Source: Billgrantia saliphila | Lineage (GTDB): Bacteria; Pseudomonadota; Gammaproteobacteria; Pseudomonadales; Halomonadaceae | Reading direction: 5' to 3' | DNA: 64,000 nt | Assembly (NCBI RefSeq): GCF_002930105.1 | Contig: NZ_PJRN01000002.1 | Span: forward strand, 62,001-126,000 | In this document: positions 25,197 to 34,245 of the stretch, piece after piece | Numbering within the stretch: position 1 is the first letter of the stretch | How the letters are laid out: each line of letters starts with the position of its first letter | Made by a program: the position numbers and the translations under genes | The notes under the pieces: generated by a model | Told to the model about the DNA's origin: nothing | Database searches by the model: none | What the model saw: the letters and a program-made list of their open reading frames with translations, nothing else

Positions 25197-26450
25197 ATGA
25201 CACTTCGTCTACAGGACGTTCAGACCATAACCGCTCGCCGCATGGCGGCTCCCATCACCATCATGGCCCTGTTGGCCTATGCCGTGCCCTCGGCATTCGC
25301 CATGTCGCTCGAAGAGCGCAAGGACCTCGATCTCTCCGAGTACGAGGTCACCCATCCAGAGGCCTCCTACTTCGAGGTCGACGAGCGCATGGCACTGCTG
25401 CAGGAGACGGACAATAGTCTCCTTCTCCAGCACCGCAATGAACTCGCCAAGCACGCTCCGAGCTGTCAGCAGCGGCTCGAGCTTCCCCCCATCACCGATA
25501 AGATGCGCATCCCGGGCTTCTATCCCACCCCGGACGATTGGCGGCTCGCCACCGAGCCGCTATTTGCCTTTGAGGATACAGTTACCGAATTGGCTGGTGC
25601 TTATGTGGCCAGCAGCGATGATTACTACGCTGAGTGCCTGGTACAGTTCCTCGATCAGTGGGCTGGCGAGGATGCCCTGCTGGACTTTCACTATCATTGG
25701 TCGGACCCGCAGGCGTGGTTCTCGCTGGAATCGATGATCTTCGCTGCCGCCATGGCGTATTCGGTGGTCGAACCCGGGATAGAAGGGATGCGGGAAGAGC
25801 GAGATCGCGTCGAATCCTGGCTCAATGAGCTCGCCAGCGTGCACATGGAGATCGAAGGGGCCGACAGCAGCTGCTGCAACAACCACTTCTATCGGCGCGC
25901 ACTTTACGCGACCATGGTGGGCGTGCTGACCGAGGACGACAAGATGTTTCGCTTCGGCGTGAGCGCTATCCATTCCGCGCTGCACGACATGACCGAGGAA
26001 GGGGCTTTCCCCTTGGAGATGCAGCGTGGCCGGCGCGCGACGCACTACCAGAATTATGCCCTGCTCTATCTCATTCCCATCATTGAGATCGCATCCCGCC
26101 AAGGCTACGACATCTACGATCTGGAGGTCGGTGGCAGCACCATCCACGATGCGGTCGATTTCACCATGGAAATCCTCGAGAACCCCGCGCAGCTCGGCGA
26201 CCTAGCTCCGCGCGATCAGTACACTGGCTTTCTCAAGGACGACCAATACTTCGCCTGGATGGAAATGTACCGCAAACGCTTCGATGACGATCGCTTCGAC
26301 GATCTCCTGGCACCAATGCGACCCATTTACAATCGCAGCGCCGGCGGTTATGCAACGCTCTACTTCATGGAACCCGAAGTGCAAACGCATATCGTACCCG
26401 ACGAGGAAGAGCGTCAATCCCGTGCTCTCAAGGGGCTCGCCGATCAATGA
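25197..26450 (+). CDS. AlgL-like (PL5-related) lyase, second copy
   Basis: A 417-residue paralogue of the lyase at 20264. It keeps NNHFYRRALYATM and the Arg-x6-Tyr pattern in RRATHYQNYALLYL, and likewise has Arg where AlgL has Trp after NNHSY. AGGAGG ten bases upstream supports ATG 25197; the hydrophobic signal core is about residues 16-31, ending at SAFA. An internal ATG at 25242 is less well supported. The last gene of the cluster, it is followed by a bidirectional terminator facing purA. The tandem order PL14 then AlgL-like repeats that of the first pair. Confidence 0.83.
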   Translation: MTLRLQDVQTITARRMAAPITIMALLAYAVPSAFAMSLEERKDLDLSEYEVTHPEASYFEVDERMALLQETDNSLLLQHRNELAKHAPSCQQRLELPPITDKMRIPGFYPTPDDWRLATEPLFAFEDTVTELAGAYVASSDDYYAECLVQFLDQWAGEDALLDFHYHWSDPQAWFSLESMIFAAAMAYSVVEPGIEGMREERDRVESWLNELASVHMEIEGADSSCCNNHFYRRALYATMVGVLTEDDKMFRFGVSAIHSALHDMTEEGAFPLEMQRGRRATHYQNYALLYLIPIIEIASRQGYDIYDLEVGGSTIHDAVDFTMEILENPAQLGDLAPRDQYTGFLKDDQYFAWMEMYRKRFDDDRFDDLLAPMRPIYNRSAGGYATLYFMEPEVQTHIVPDEEERQSRALKGLADQ

Positions 26451-26505
26451 CGACCGTCACGACGCATGCCCTCCGAGACAGTAACGAGTGGCAGCGCCTG
26501 GCAAC

Positions 26506-26531
26506 GAAGAGGCCGGCTAGCCGGCCTCTTC
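26506..26531. terminator. Bidirectional terminator between lyase cluster and purA
   Basis: A perfect palindrome with 11-bp arms (GAAGAGGCCGG / CCGGCCTCTTC) around CTAG lies between convergent transcription units and can serve both strands. Confidence 0.82.
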
Positions 26532-26549
26532 ACCCCTGCAAAGCGCGCG

Positions 26550-27863
<1,314 letters not shown>

Positions 27864-27972
27864 TCAGCGCCGCGTACGTGCGCGTCGATGATCCGGCCCG
27901 CGGGCCGCGCTCGGAAACCGGCGCGCGTCGCCGGTGCCGTCCAGTTGTGGCATCCGTCGCTCGAGCGGATGC

Positions 27973-29148
27973 CTAGAGGGCCACCGTCTGCCAGCGGCCG
28001 TCGTCGTGCACCAGCCGCCGGCTGCAACGATGCGCCTCGGGGGGCGTCGACTGTCCGGGCAGTGCCTGTACCACCCGGTGTCCGCCCGCACGCAGCGCAG
28101 CGATCGCCTCGGCCACGCCTTCGCCCTCGGCGGGCGCCCAGATACCGTCGCAAGCCGGCTCGCTCTGCACCAGGGTGGCCAGCTGCTTCAGGTCCATCGA
28201 GAAGCCCGTGGCCGGTCGCGCCCGGCCGAAGGCGCGGCCGGTATCGTCATAGCGCCCGCCCTTGGCCAACGCCTGACCGTAGCCCGGCACGAAGGCGGCG
28301 AACATCATCCCGGTGTGATACTGGTAGCCACGCAGTTCGGCCAGATCGAAGTACAGATCCACCTCGGGATGCTCACGCTGCACGCCGCGATGCAGCGAAC
28401 TCAGCTGCGCCAGTGCTTCCCCGACTGCCGCCGGCGCGCCGTCGAAGACGCTGCGCGCCGTCTCCAGCACATCGGCATCGCCATGCAGCCGCCCCAGCGC
28501 CATGAACATCTCCGCCAGGGCGGGGTCTGCAACGCTTGCCTCGACCTGAGCCGCCAGCGCCCCGGGCGACTTCAACTCAAGCGCCTCGAACAGCGCGCGC
28601 TCCTGGTCGGGGTTCAGCGCGGCCGCCTGCACCAGGCTACGGTAGATGCCGATGTGTCCCAGCGCCAGGTGCACCTCGTCGGCACCGGCCACCTTGAGGC
28701 TCGTCAGCGCCAGGTGCAGGATCTCGAGATCGGCTTCCAGCCCGGCATGGCCGAACAGCTCGACTCCCACCTGCACCGGACTGCGCCCTCCCTGATGCTG
28801 GTCGGCCTTGGCACGCAGAACATTGGTGCAGTAGCACAGCCTGGCCGGCCCCTGATGGCGCATCGAGTGGGCGTCCATGCGCGCCACCTGAGGTGTTACG
28901 TCGGCGCTGACCCCCATGAGGCGGCCGGTGAGCTGGTCGGTGAGCTTGAAGGTCTGCAGCTCGAGGTCGGTACCGGTACCGGTCAGCAGCGAGTCGAGGA
29001 ACTCCACCGGCGGCGGCATCACCTGGTCGTATCCCCAGCGATAATAGAGGTCGAGCAGTGCCCGGCGCAGCTCTTCCATACGGCTCGCCTGAGGCGGCAG
29101 CACCTCGTCCATGCCGTCGGGCAATAGCCAGCGGTCAGCAATGGTCAT
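27973..29148 (-). CDS. hisZ: ATP phosphoribosyltransferase regulatory subunit
   Basis: HisZ is a catalytically dead histidyl-tRNA-synthetase-like protein that assembles with short-form HisG and gives histidine feedback control. The 391-residue protein begins MTIADRWLLPDGMDEVLPPQA and contains the class II-like DVTPQVARMDA segment. The frame is open to 29211, but ATG 29148 with AGGA upstream matches the family start. It lies between hflC and purA, its usual place. The DUF2065 gene often found between hflC and hisZ is missing. Confidence 0.95.
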   Translation of the reverse strand: MTIADRWLLPDGMDEVLPPQASRMEELRRALLDLYYRWGYDQVMPPPVEFLDSLLTGTGTDLELQTFKLTDQLTGRLMGVSADVTPQVARMDAHSMRHQGPARLCYCTNVLRAKADQHQGGRSPVQVGVELFGHAGLEADLEILHLALTSLKVAGADEVHLALGHIGIYRSLVQAAALNPDQERALFEALELKSPGALAAQVEASVADPALAEMFMALGRLHGDADVLETARSVFDGAPAAVGEALAQLSSLHRGVQREHPEVDLYFDLAELRGYQYHTGMMFAAFVPGYGQALAKGGRYDDTGRAFGRARPATGFSMDLKQLATLVQSEPACDGIWAPAEGEGVAEAIAALRAGGHRVVQALPGQSTPPEAHRCSRRLVHDDGRWQTVAL

Positions 29149-29205
29149 GTTGTCAATCCTGCAAGACGAAGGGGCGGGACGAAAAGACACGAAGCCAAAA
29201 AAGGC

Positions 29206-29233
29206 CCACAAAAAAACCGGGCCACGCCCGGTT
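29206..29233 (-). terminator. Terminator after hflC
   Basis: On the minus strand AACCGGGC-GTG-GCCCGGTT is followed by a run of seven Ts. It falls between hflC and hisZ, so hisZ-purA may have its own promoter in addition to read-through. Confidence 0.85.
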
Positions 29234-29317
29234 GACGGATTCTATCACGTTTGTCGGCGGGATGAACCCCGCGAGACCACGGCGGACGACCCAAGGGCCG
29301 TCCGCCGCAGCGGGACG

Positions 29318-30214
29318 TCATCCCTCGCCTGAAGCGTCGTCCTGTATCGACGGCCCTTTGAGATAGCGGAAGAAATCGCTCGAGGGATCCAGCACCAGCA
29401 TGTCGCGCTCACCGTCGAAGCTGCTGCGATAGGCGTTCAGGCTGCGCCAGAAGCTGAAGAATTCCTGATCTTGTCCATAGGCTTCGGAGAAGATCGCCGC
29501 CGCCTCGGCATCCCCTTCACCGCGCAGGGTTTCGGCACGCTCGGTGGCCTGGGCCAGCAGCACCTGACGCCGGCGATCGGCGTTGGCGCGAATCCGCTCG
29601 GCCTCTTCCTGCCCCTGGGCGCGCCATTCGCGGGCCTCCCGCTCACGCTCCGACCGCATGCGGTCGTAAACGGCCGCCGACACGTCGTCTGGCAAGTCGA
29701 TGCGCTTGACTCGAATGTCAAGGATCGACACGCCCAGCTCCTCGCGCATCAACGAATCGAGCTCTTCGGTGGGACGGATCATCAAGTCGTCGCGCCGCTC
29801 GGCGATGATCTGCTGGAGATCCAGACGACCGAACTCGTTACGTAGACTCTCGTCGACCCGCGGCTGGATCAGGCGAATCGCCATCGTCTCGTCACCCGAT
29901 GTCGCCTCGTAGTAACGCGTGGGGTTAACCACCTGCCACTTGACGAAGGAGTCGACGATCACCGCCTTCTGCTCGAGCGTCAGATAACGGCTGGTATCGG
30001 TATCCAGCGTCAACACCCGGGTATCGAACTTGCGCACGGTCTGGGTGATCGGCACCTTGAAGTGCAGCCCCGGCTGGATGTTCTCTTCGATGACCTCACC
30101 GAAGCGCAGCTTGACCGCGCGCTCGGTCTCGTCGACCACATAGAGACTATTGCTCGCGAGCCAAGCCACCGCCGCCAGGCCGCCCACGATGATCAAGGAA
30201 CGGTTGTTCACCAT
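29318..30214 (-). CDS. hflC: HflC, SPFH-domain subunit of the FtsH-modulating complex
   Basis: A 298-residue membrane-anchored protein with one N-terminal helix (about residues 5-20) and a periplasmic SPFH/band-7 domain starting VVDETERAVKLRFGEV. A coiled-coil segment rich in EREREAREWRAQGQEEAERI follows. With HflK it forms a large cage around FtsH and modulates proteolysis of membrane proteins. The hflK stop codon directly abuts the hflC ATG, so translation is coupled. A terminator follows about 85 bases downstream. Confidence 0.97.
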   Translation of the reverse strand: MVNNRSLIIVGGLAAVAWLASNSLYVVDETERAVKLRFGEVIEENIQPGLHFKVPITQTVRKFDTRVLTLDTDTSRYLTLEQKAVIVDSFVKWQVVNPTRYYEATSGDETMAIRLIQPRVDESLRNEFGRLDLQQIIAERRDDLMIRPTEELDSLMREELGVSILDIRVKRIDLPDDVSAAVYDRMRSEREREAREWRAQGQEEAERIRANADRRRQVLLAQATERAETLRGEGDAEAAAIFSEAYGQDQEFFSFWRSLNAYRSSFDGERDMLVLDPSSDFFRYLKGPSIQDDASGEG

Positions 30215-31444
30215 TTAGCGGCCCTCCCTGCGAATACCACCGTTATTGCTGCTTTGCGAGGTCGACGAGGTACGCAGGCGCTCGAGCACGCGCGGATCGA
30301 GCTCGCCGCTCTCGCCGTCGGCATTGCTGCCGCCTTCGCCCTCGCCACGGTTCCCGCTGCCGGGCCGCTGGTCTAGCGGCAGGTACATCAGAGGGGCATC
30401 GTCGCTGACGTCGAGCAGTACTTTCGGCGTGCGAGCGAAGACGTCGGCCATGGCATCGATGTAGAGACGCTCTCGCATGATCTCCGGTGCGTTGCGATAC
30501 TGCGTGAGCAGCGCGTTGAAGCGGTTGACCTGACCCTGGGCCTCGGCCACCACGGATTCGCGATACCCCTGCCCCTGCTCGACCAGACGCTGCGCCTGAC
30601 CTTGGGCAGCCGGGATGATGGCGTTGGCGTAGGCCATGCCCTCGTTGATAGTGCGCTGACGGTCCTCGCGCGCCCGGATCACGTCGTCGAAGGCATCGAT
30701 GACCGGCGCCGGGGCCGACGTCGATTCGATGTTGATGGTTTGCAGTCGGATACCGGTGCCGTAGCTATCCAGATAGGTCTGCAGACGGCTCGCCACGGAG
30801 TTGCCGAGAATCTCGCGTCCCGAGGTGAGAATGTCGATCATGTCGGTGCCGCCCACCACGTGGCGCAGCGCGCTGTCCAGCGCGTTCTCGATTGAGAGCT
30901 GCGGATTGCGCACGTTGAGCACGAAATCGCGTGGGCTGTTCACTTGATACTGGGCCGAGATCTCGACCTCGACGATATTCTCGTCGCGGGTCAGCATCGA
31001 CTGGGTCTGGGTCAGCGAGCGCACGCGCGTCACGTTGACCATGCGTACGTCATCGATCAACGGCGGATTCCAGTGCAGGCCGGGATTGACGACTTCCTGG
31101 AACTTGCCGAAACGCAGCACCACCCCACGCTCCGACTGGTCGACCAGATAAAAGCCCAGGGCCGCCCAGATACACAGGGCGACGATGAGCAGCAGCCCGG
31201 GCAGAGCGAAGGTATTGCGCGGACGACCACCGCCGCCTTTGCCGCCACGACCGCCACCGCCCTTGCCGCCGCGGCCGCCGAGCATGTTGTTGAGCTTGTC
31301 CTGAAACTTCTTTAGCGCCTCATCGAGATCGGGAGGGCCCTGGTTGCCGCCACGATTCCCACCACCGCCGCCATTGCCGCCGCGTCGCCCCCCGCCACTC
31401 CAAGGGTCATGCTGGTTACCGCCACCCGGCTCATTCCAAGCCAT
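30215..31444 (-). CDS. hflK: HflK, SPFH-domain subunit of the FtsH-modulating complex
   Basis: A 409-residue protein with a glycine-rich cytoplasmic N-terminus (MAWNEPGGGNQHDPW, then GGRGGKGG repeats), one helix at about residues 75-95 (LLLIVALCIWAALGFYLVD), and the SPFH domain QSERGVVLRFGKFQEVVNPG. It is the partner of HflC, encoded immediately downstream. The frame is open to 31525; ATG 31444 is chosen because it gives the conserved MAWNEPG start. The gene sits 147 bases downstream of hflX in the superoperon. Confidence 0.96.
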   Translation of the reverse strand: MAWNEPGGGNQHDPWSGGGRRGGNGGGGGNRGGNQGPPDLDEALKKFQDKLNNMLGGRGGKGGGGRGGKGGGGRPRNTFALPGLLLIVALCIWAALGFYLVDQSERGVVLRFGKFQEVVNPGLHWNPPLIDDVRMVNVTRVRSLTQTQSMLTRDENIVEVEISAQYQVNSPRDFVLNVRNPQLSIENALDSALRHVVGGTDMIDILTSGREILGNSVASRLQTYLDSYGTGIRLQTINIESTSAPAPVIDAFDDVIRAREDRQRTINEGMAYANAIIPAAQGQAQRLVEQGQGYRESVVAEAQGQVNRFNALLTQYRNAPEIMRERLYIDAMADVFARTPKVLLDVSDDAPLMYLPLDQRPGSGNRGEGEGGSNADGESGELDPRVLERLRTSSTSQSSNNGGIRREGR

Positions 31445-31511
31445 ACGTCGTCTCCACTCTGCGTTGCTCCCTCGCCGACGTCGCTGCGGCCAAGGAGTCG
31501 GTTGCCATCCT

Positions 31512-31529
31512 GTCTTTGGCGCCAAAGAC
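31512..31529. promoter_or_regulatory. 18-bp perfect palindrome between hflX and hflK
   Basis: GTCTTTGGCGCCAAAGAC is a perfect palindrome with no loop in the 147-base gap between hflX and hflK. It could be an operator or, as RNA, a short structure. No known regulator site is recognised. Confidence 0.4.
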
Positions 31530-31591
31530 GCCTGGTACCGTTATTGTGCGAGAAAAGCCCGACACCCCCGTCGAGCCTTCGATCCGAAGCG

Positions 31592-32908
31592 TCAGGCGTC
31601 CCACTCCGGTCGCTCATGCAGCTCCGGCGGCAGGTAGTCCTCCGCCCGCTCGCCCAGTCGGGCCATTAGCTGCAAAAAATCGCGCCGGGGAAGGCGCACG
31701 TCGAGCTGGACCCGACCGCCTTCCTCGTAATGCTCACTGCGCACCGCTCCCAGTTCGTGCAGGCCTGCGCGCAGACGTCCCTGCTCCGGAGTAAGCGCCA
31801 TGGCAAAATCGATCACATCATTGGCCAGGCATTCGGACAAGGCCTGCTCGAGCAGATCGAGCCCGCGCCCATCCCGAGCCGACAGCCAGACCGTCTGAGG
31901 ACGACCGTGACCATCGCGCTCGATGCGCGGCGCACTGTCGAGCAAGTCGATCTTGTTCATGACCTTGAGCATCGGCACGTCCAGCGCGCCGATTTCGTCG
32001 AGCACCTCCTCGACCTGGGCCACGTTGAGCTCGCGATCGGGATCGGCGGCATCGATCACGTGAACCAGCAGCGACGCCTCGGCCGCTTCCTGCAGCGTGG
32101 CCTGGAAGGCTTCGACCAGCTTGTGAGGCAGGTGGCGGATGAAGCCGACGGTATCGGCCAGCACCACCGGGCCGACGTCACCAACCTCCAGCCGCCTCAA
32201 GGTGGGGTCGAGGGTAGCGAACAACTGATCCGCCGCATAGACCTTCGCTTCGGTCAGGGCGTTGAATAGCGTCGACTTGCCGGCGTTGGTATAGCCGACC
32301 AGCGACACGCTGGGGATCTCCGCCCGGGCCCGCGCGCGACGGTTCTGGCTGCGCTGGCTGCGCACCTTGTCGAGCCGCTTGTGGATCGCCTTGATGCGCG
32401 CACGCAGCAGGCGACGGTCGGTCTCGAGCTGGGTCTCGCCGGGGCCGCGCAGGCCGATCCCCCCTTTCTGTCGTTCCAGGTGGGTCCAGCCCCGCACCAG
32501 GCGGGTAGACATGTACTCGAGCTGCGCCAGTTCAACCTGCAGCTTACCTTCGTGAGTGCGCGCACGCTGGGCGAAGATATCGAGGATCAGCCCGGTGCGA
32601 TCCAGTACGCGACACTTGAGCTCACGCTCCAGGTTACGCTCCTGGGAAGGGCTCAGGCTGTGGTTGAAAATGGCCAGTTCAGCGCCGTGCACTTCCAGCG
32701 CCCCGCGGAGCTCCTCCACCTTGCCACTGCCGATGAAGGTGCGCGAATCGGGCCGATGCCGGCTACCACTGAGCAGCATGGCCGGCTCGGCGCCGGCGGA
32801 ACGAACCAATTCCAAGAACTCGCCCGGATCCTCGCGTTCGCGCTCATCCTGGAAGTCGACATGAACCAGTACAGCCGTTTCGCCGGCATCGGGTCGTTCA
32901 AAAAACAA
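31592..32908 (-). CDS. hflX: HflX ribosome-associated GTPase
   Basis: A 438-residue protein with the HflX N-terminal domain (SGSRHRPDSRTFIGSGKVEEL), a coiled-coil linker, and a G domain with G1 GYTNAGKST, G3 DTVGF and G4 NKID. HflX splits stalled ribosomes after stress. It lies nine bases after hfq on the same strand, as in E. coli and most gammaproteobacteria, so it is part of the miaA-hfq-hflX unit. Family length and motifs are complete. Confidence 0.97.
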   Translation of the reverse strand: MFFERPDAGETAVLVHVDFQDEREREDPGEFLELVRSAGAEPAMLLSGSRHRPDSRTFIGSGKVEELRGALEVHGAELAIFNHSLSPSQERNLERELKCRVLDRTGLILDIFAQRARTHEGKLQVELAQLEYMSTRLVRGWTHLERQKGGIGLRGPGETQLETDRRLLRARIKAIHKRLDKVRSQRSQNRRARARAEIPSVSLVGYTNAGKSTLFNALTEAKVYAADQLFATLDPTLRRLEVGDVGPVVLADTVGFIRHLPHKLVEAFQATLQEAAEASLLVHVIDAADPDRELNVAQVEEVLDEIGALDVPMLKVMNKIDLLDSAPRIERDGHGRPQTVWLSARDGRGLDLLEQALSECLANDVIDFAMALTPEQGRLRAGLHELGAVRSEHYEEGGRVQLDVRLPRRDFLQLMARLGERAEDYLPPELHERPEWDA

Positions 32909-32917
32909 TCAATAACC

Positions 32918-33169
32918 TCATGCGTTGGTGTCCGGCTGAGCCGCGGGATCCTGCGGCGGCAAACGCACGTTGCGCGAAGGCACCACTGTGGAAATCGCAT
33001 GCTTGTAAACCATCTGGCTGACGGTGTTGCGCAACAGAATGACGAATTGATCGAACGACTCGATCTGACCCTGCAGCTTGATGCCGTTGACCAGGAAAAT
33101 CGAAACCGGAATGCGCTCCTTACGCAGGATGTTCAGGTACGGGTCTTGAAGGGACTGCCCTTTGGACAT
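32918..33169 (-). CDS. hfq: RNA chaperone Hfq
   Basis: An 83-residue Sm-like protein. The Sm1 motif is [20 protein letters not shown] and the Sm2 motif [13 protein letters not shown], with the conserved YKHA. It forms a hexamer that pairs small RNAs with mRNAs. The C-terminal tail is very short ([13 protein letters not shown]), as in pseudomonads. ATG 33169, starting [13 protein letters not shown], is chosen although the frame is open to 33286; GGGAGAGG lies upstream. Confidence 0.98.
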   Translation of the reverse strand: MSKGQSLQDPYLNILRKERIPVSIFLVNGIKLQGQIESFDQFVILLRNTVSQMVYKHAISTVVPSRNVRLPPQDPAAQPDTNA

Positions 33170-33292
33170 GTTACCTCTCCCTAAAACGTTCTCATGAGGG
33201 GTGGAAGTTGTGTTCTTGGGTTGTCTGCCATACGGCACGACACCATGCCGGTCCGGCCTGGTCACCCGGCCACTCGAAGCCATCATATTACG

Positions 33293-34231
33293 CTAAGAGC
33301 CCGTTTCACGCACGAATTTCAGGATATCCGACAGCGCGTCGGGGGCCTGGCTATCGACCCAGCACAACGCCGGCCAGCTACGCAGCCAAGTCAGCTGACG
33401 CTTGGCCAGCTGCCGGGTCGCCACGACGGTGCGGTGACGCAGCCACTCGATATCGCCGGCTCCGTCGAGAAACTCCCAGACCTGCCGATAGCCTACGCTC
33501 TTCATCGATGGCAGGCCGGGATGCAGGTCTCCGCGGGCTCTCAACGCCGCTACCTCATCGATCAGGCCGCTTTCCAGCATGAGTTCGAAACGCGCTGCAA
33601 TCCGCTCATGCAGAATGCCACGATCGCAAGGGGCGAGTCCTATCGACAGCACTTTCCACGGGAAGTTTTCAGGATGTTGCCTGCGCCATAGTTCGGTAAG
33701 CGTCTCGCCACTGGCGCGATACACCTCGAGCGCACGTATCAGCCGCTGAGGATCGTTGGGGTGGATGCGCTCGGCGGATTCGGGATCGATCCTGGCCAGC
33801 TCGGCATGCAGCGCCGCCAGCCCGCCGCACTCGGCCTCTCGCGCCAGCGTTTCGCGAATCGCCGGATCGGCGGCCGGCAGATTGGCCACACCCTCGAGCA
33901 GACGCTTGGCATACATCATGGTGCCCCCCACCAGCAGCGGGATACGGCCCGCTGCGGTGATTTGCCGCATCTCGCGGCGGGCATCCTCGCGAAAGTCGGC
34001 CGCCGAATAGGGATCGGCCGGGTCGCGTATGTCGATCAGCCGGTGAGGAGCGCGGGCCAGTTCCTGGGGCGATGGCTTGGCGCTACCGATATCCATGCCG
34101 CGATAGACCATGGCCGAGTCCATGCTGATCAGCTCGCAGTCGAGCCGTTCGTGCAGAGCGATGGCCAGGTCGGTCTTGCCGGCGGCGGTGGGCCCCATCA
34201 GCAGGATGGCGAGCGGACGTTCGTCAGGCAT
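33293..34231 (-). CDS. miaA: tRNA dimethylallyltransferase
   Basis: MiaA transfers dimethylallyl to N6 of A37 in tRNAs reading UNN codons. The 312-residue protein has the P-loop [11 protein letters not shown] and the [16 protein letters not shown] segment with the catalytic Asp. The frame is open upstream to 34321, overlapping mutL, but ATG 34231 gives the family N-terminus 14 bases after the mutL stop. It belongs to the mutL-miaA-hfq-hflX operon order found throughout gammaproteobacteria. Confidence 0.97.
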   Translation of the reverse strand: MPDERPLAILLMGPTAAGKTDLAIALHERLDCELISMDSAMVYRGMDIGSAKPSPQELARAPHRLIDIRDPADPYSAADFREDARREMRQITAAGRIPLLVGGTMMYAKRLLEGVANLPAADPAIRETLAREAECGGLAALHAELARIDPESAERIHPNDPQRLIRALEVYRASGETLTELWRRQHPENFPWKVLSIGLAPCDRGILHERIAARFELMLESGLIDEVAALRARGDLHPGLPSMKSVGYRQVWEFLDGAGDIEWLRHRTVVATRQLAKRQLTWLRSWPALCWVDSQAPDALSDILKFVRETGS

Positions 34232-34245
34232 CGATGTGACGCTCC

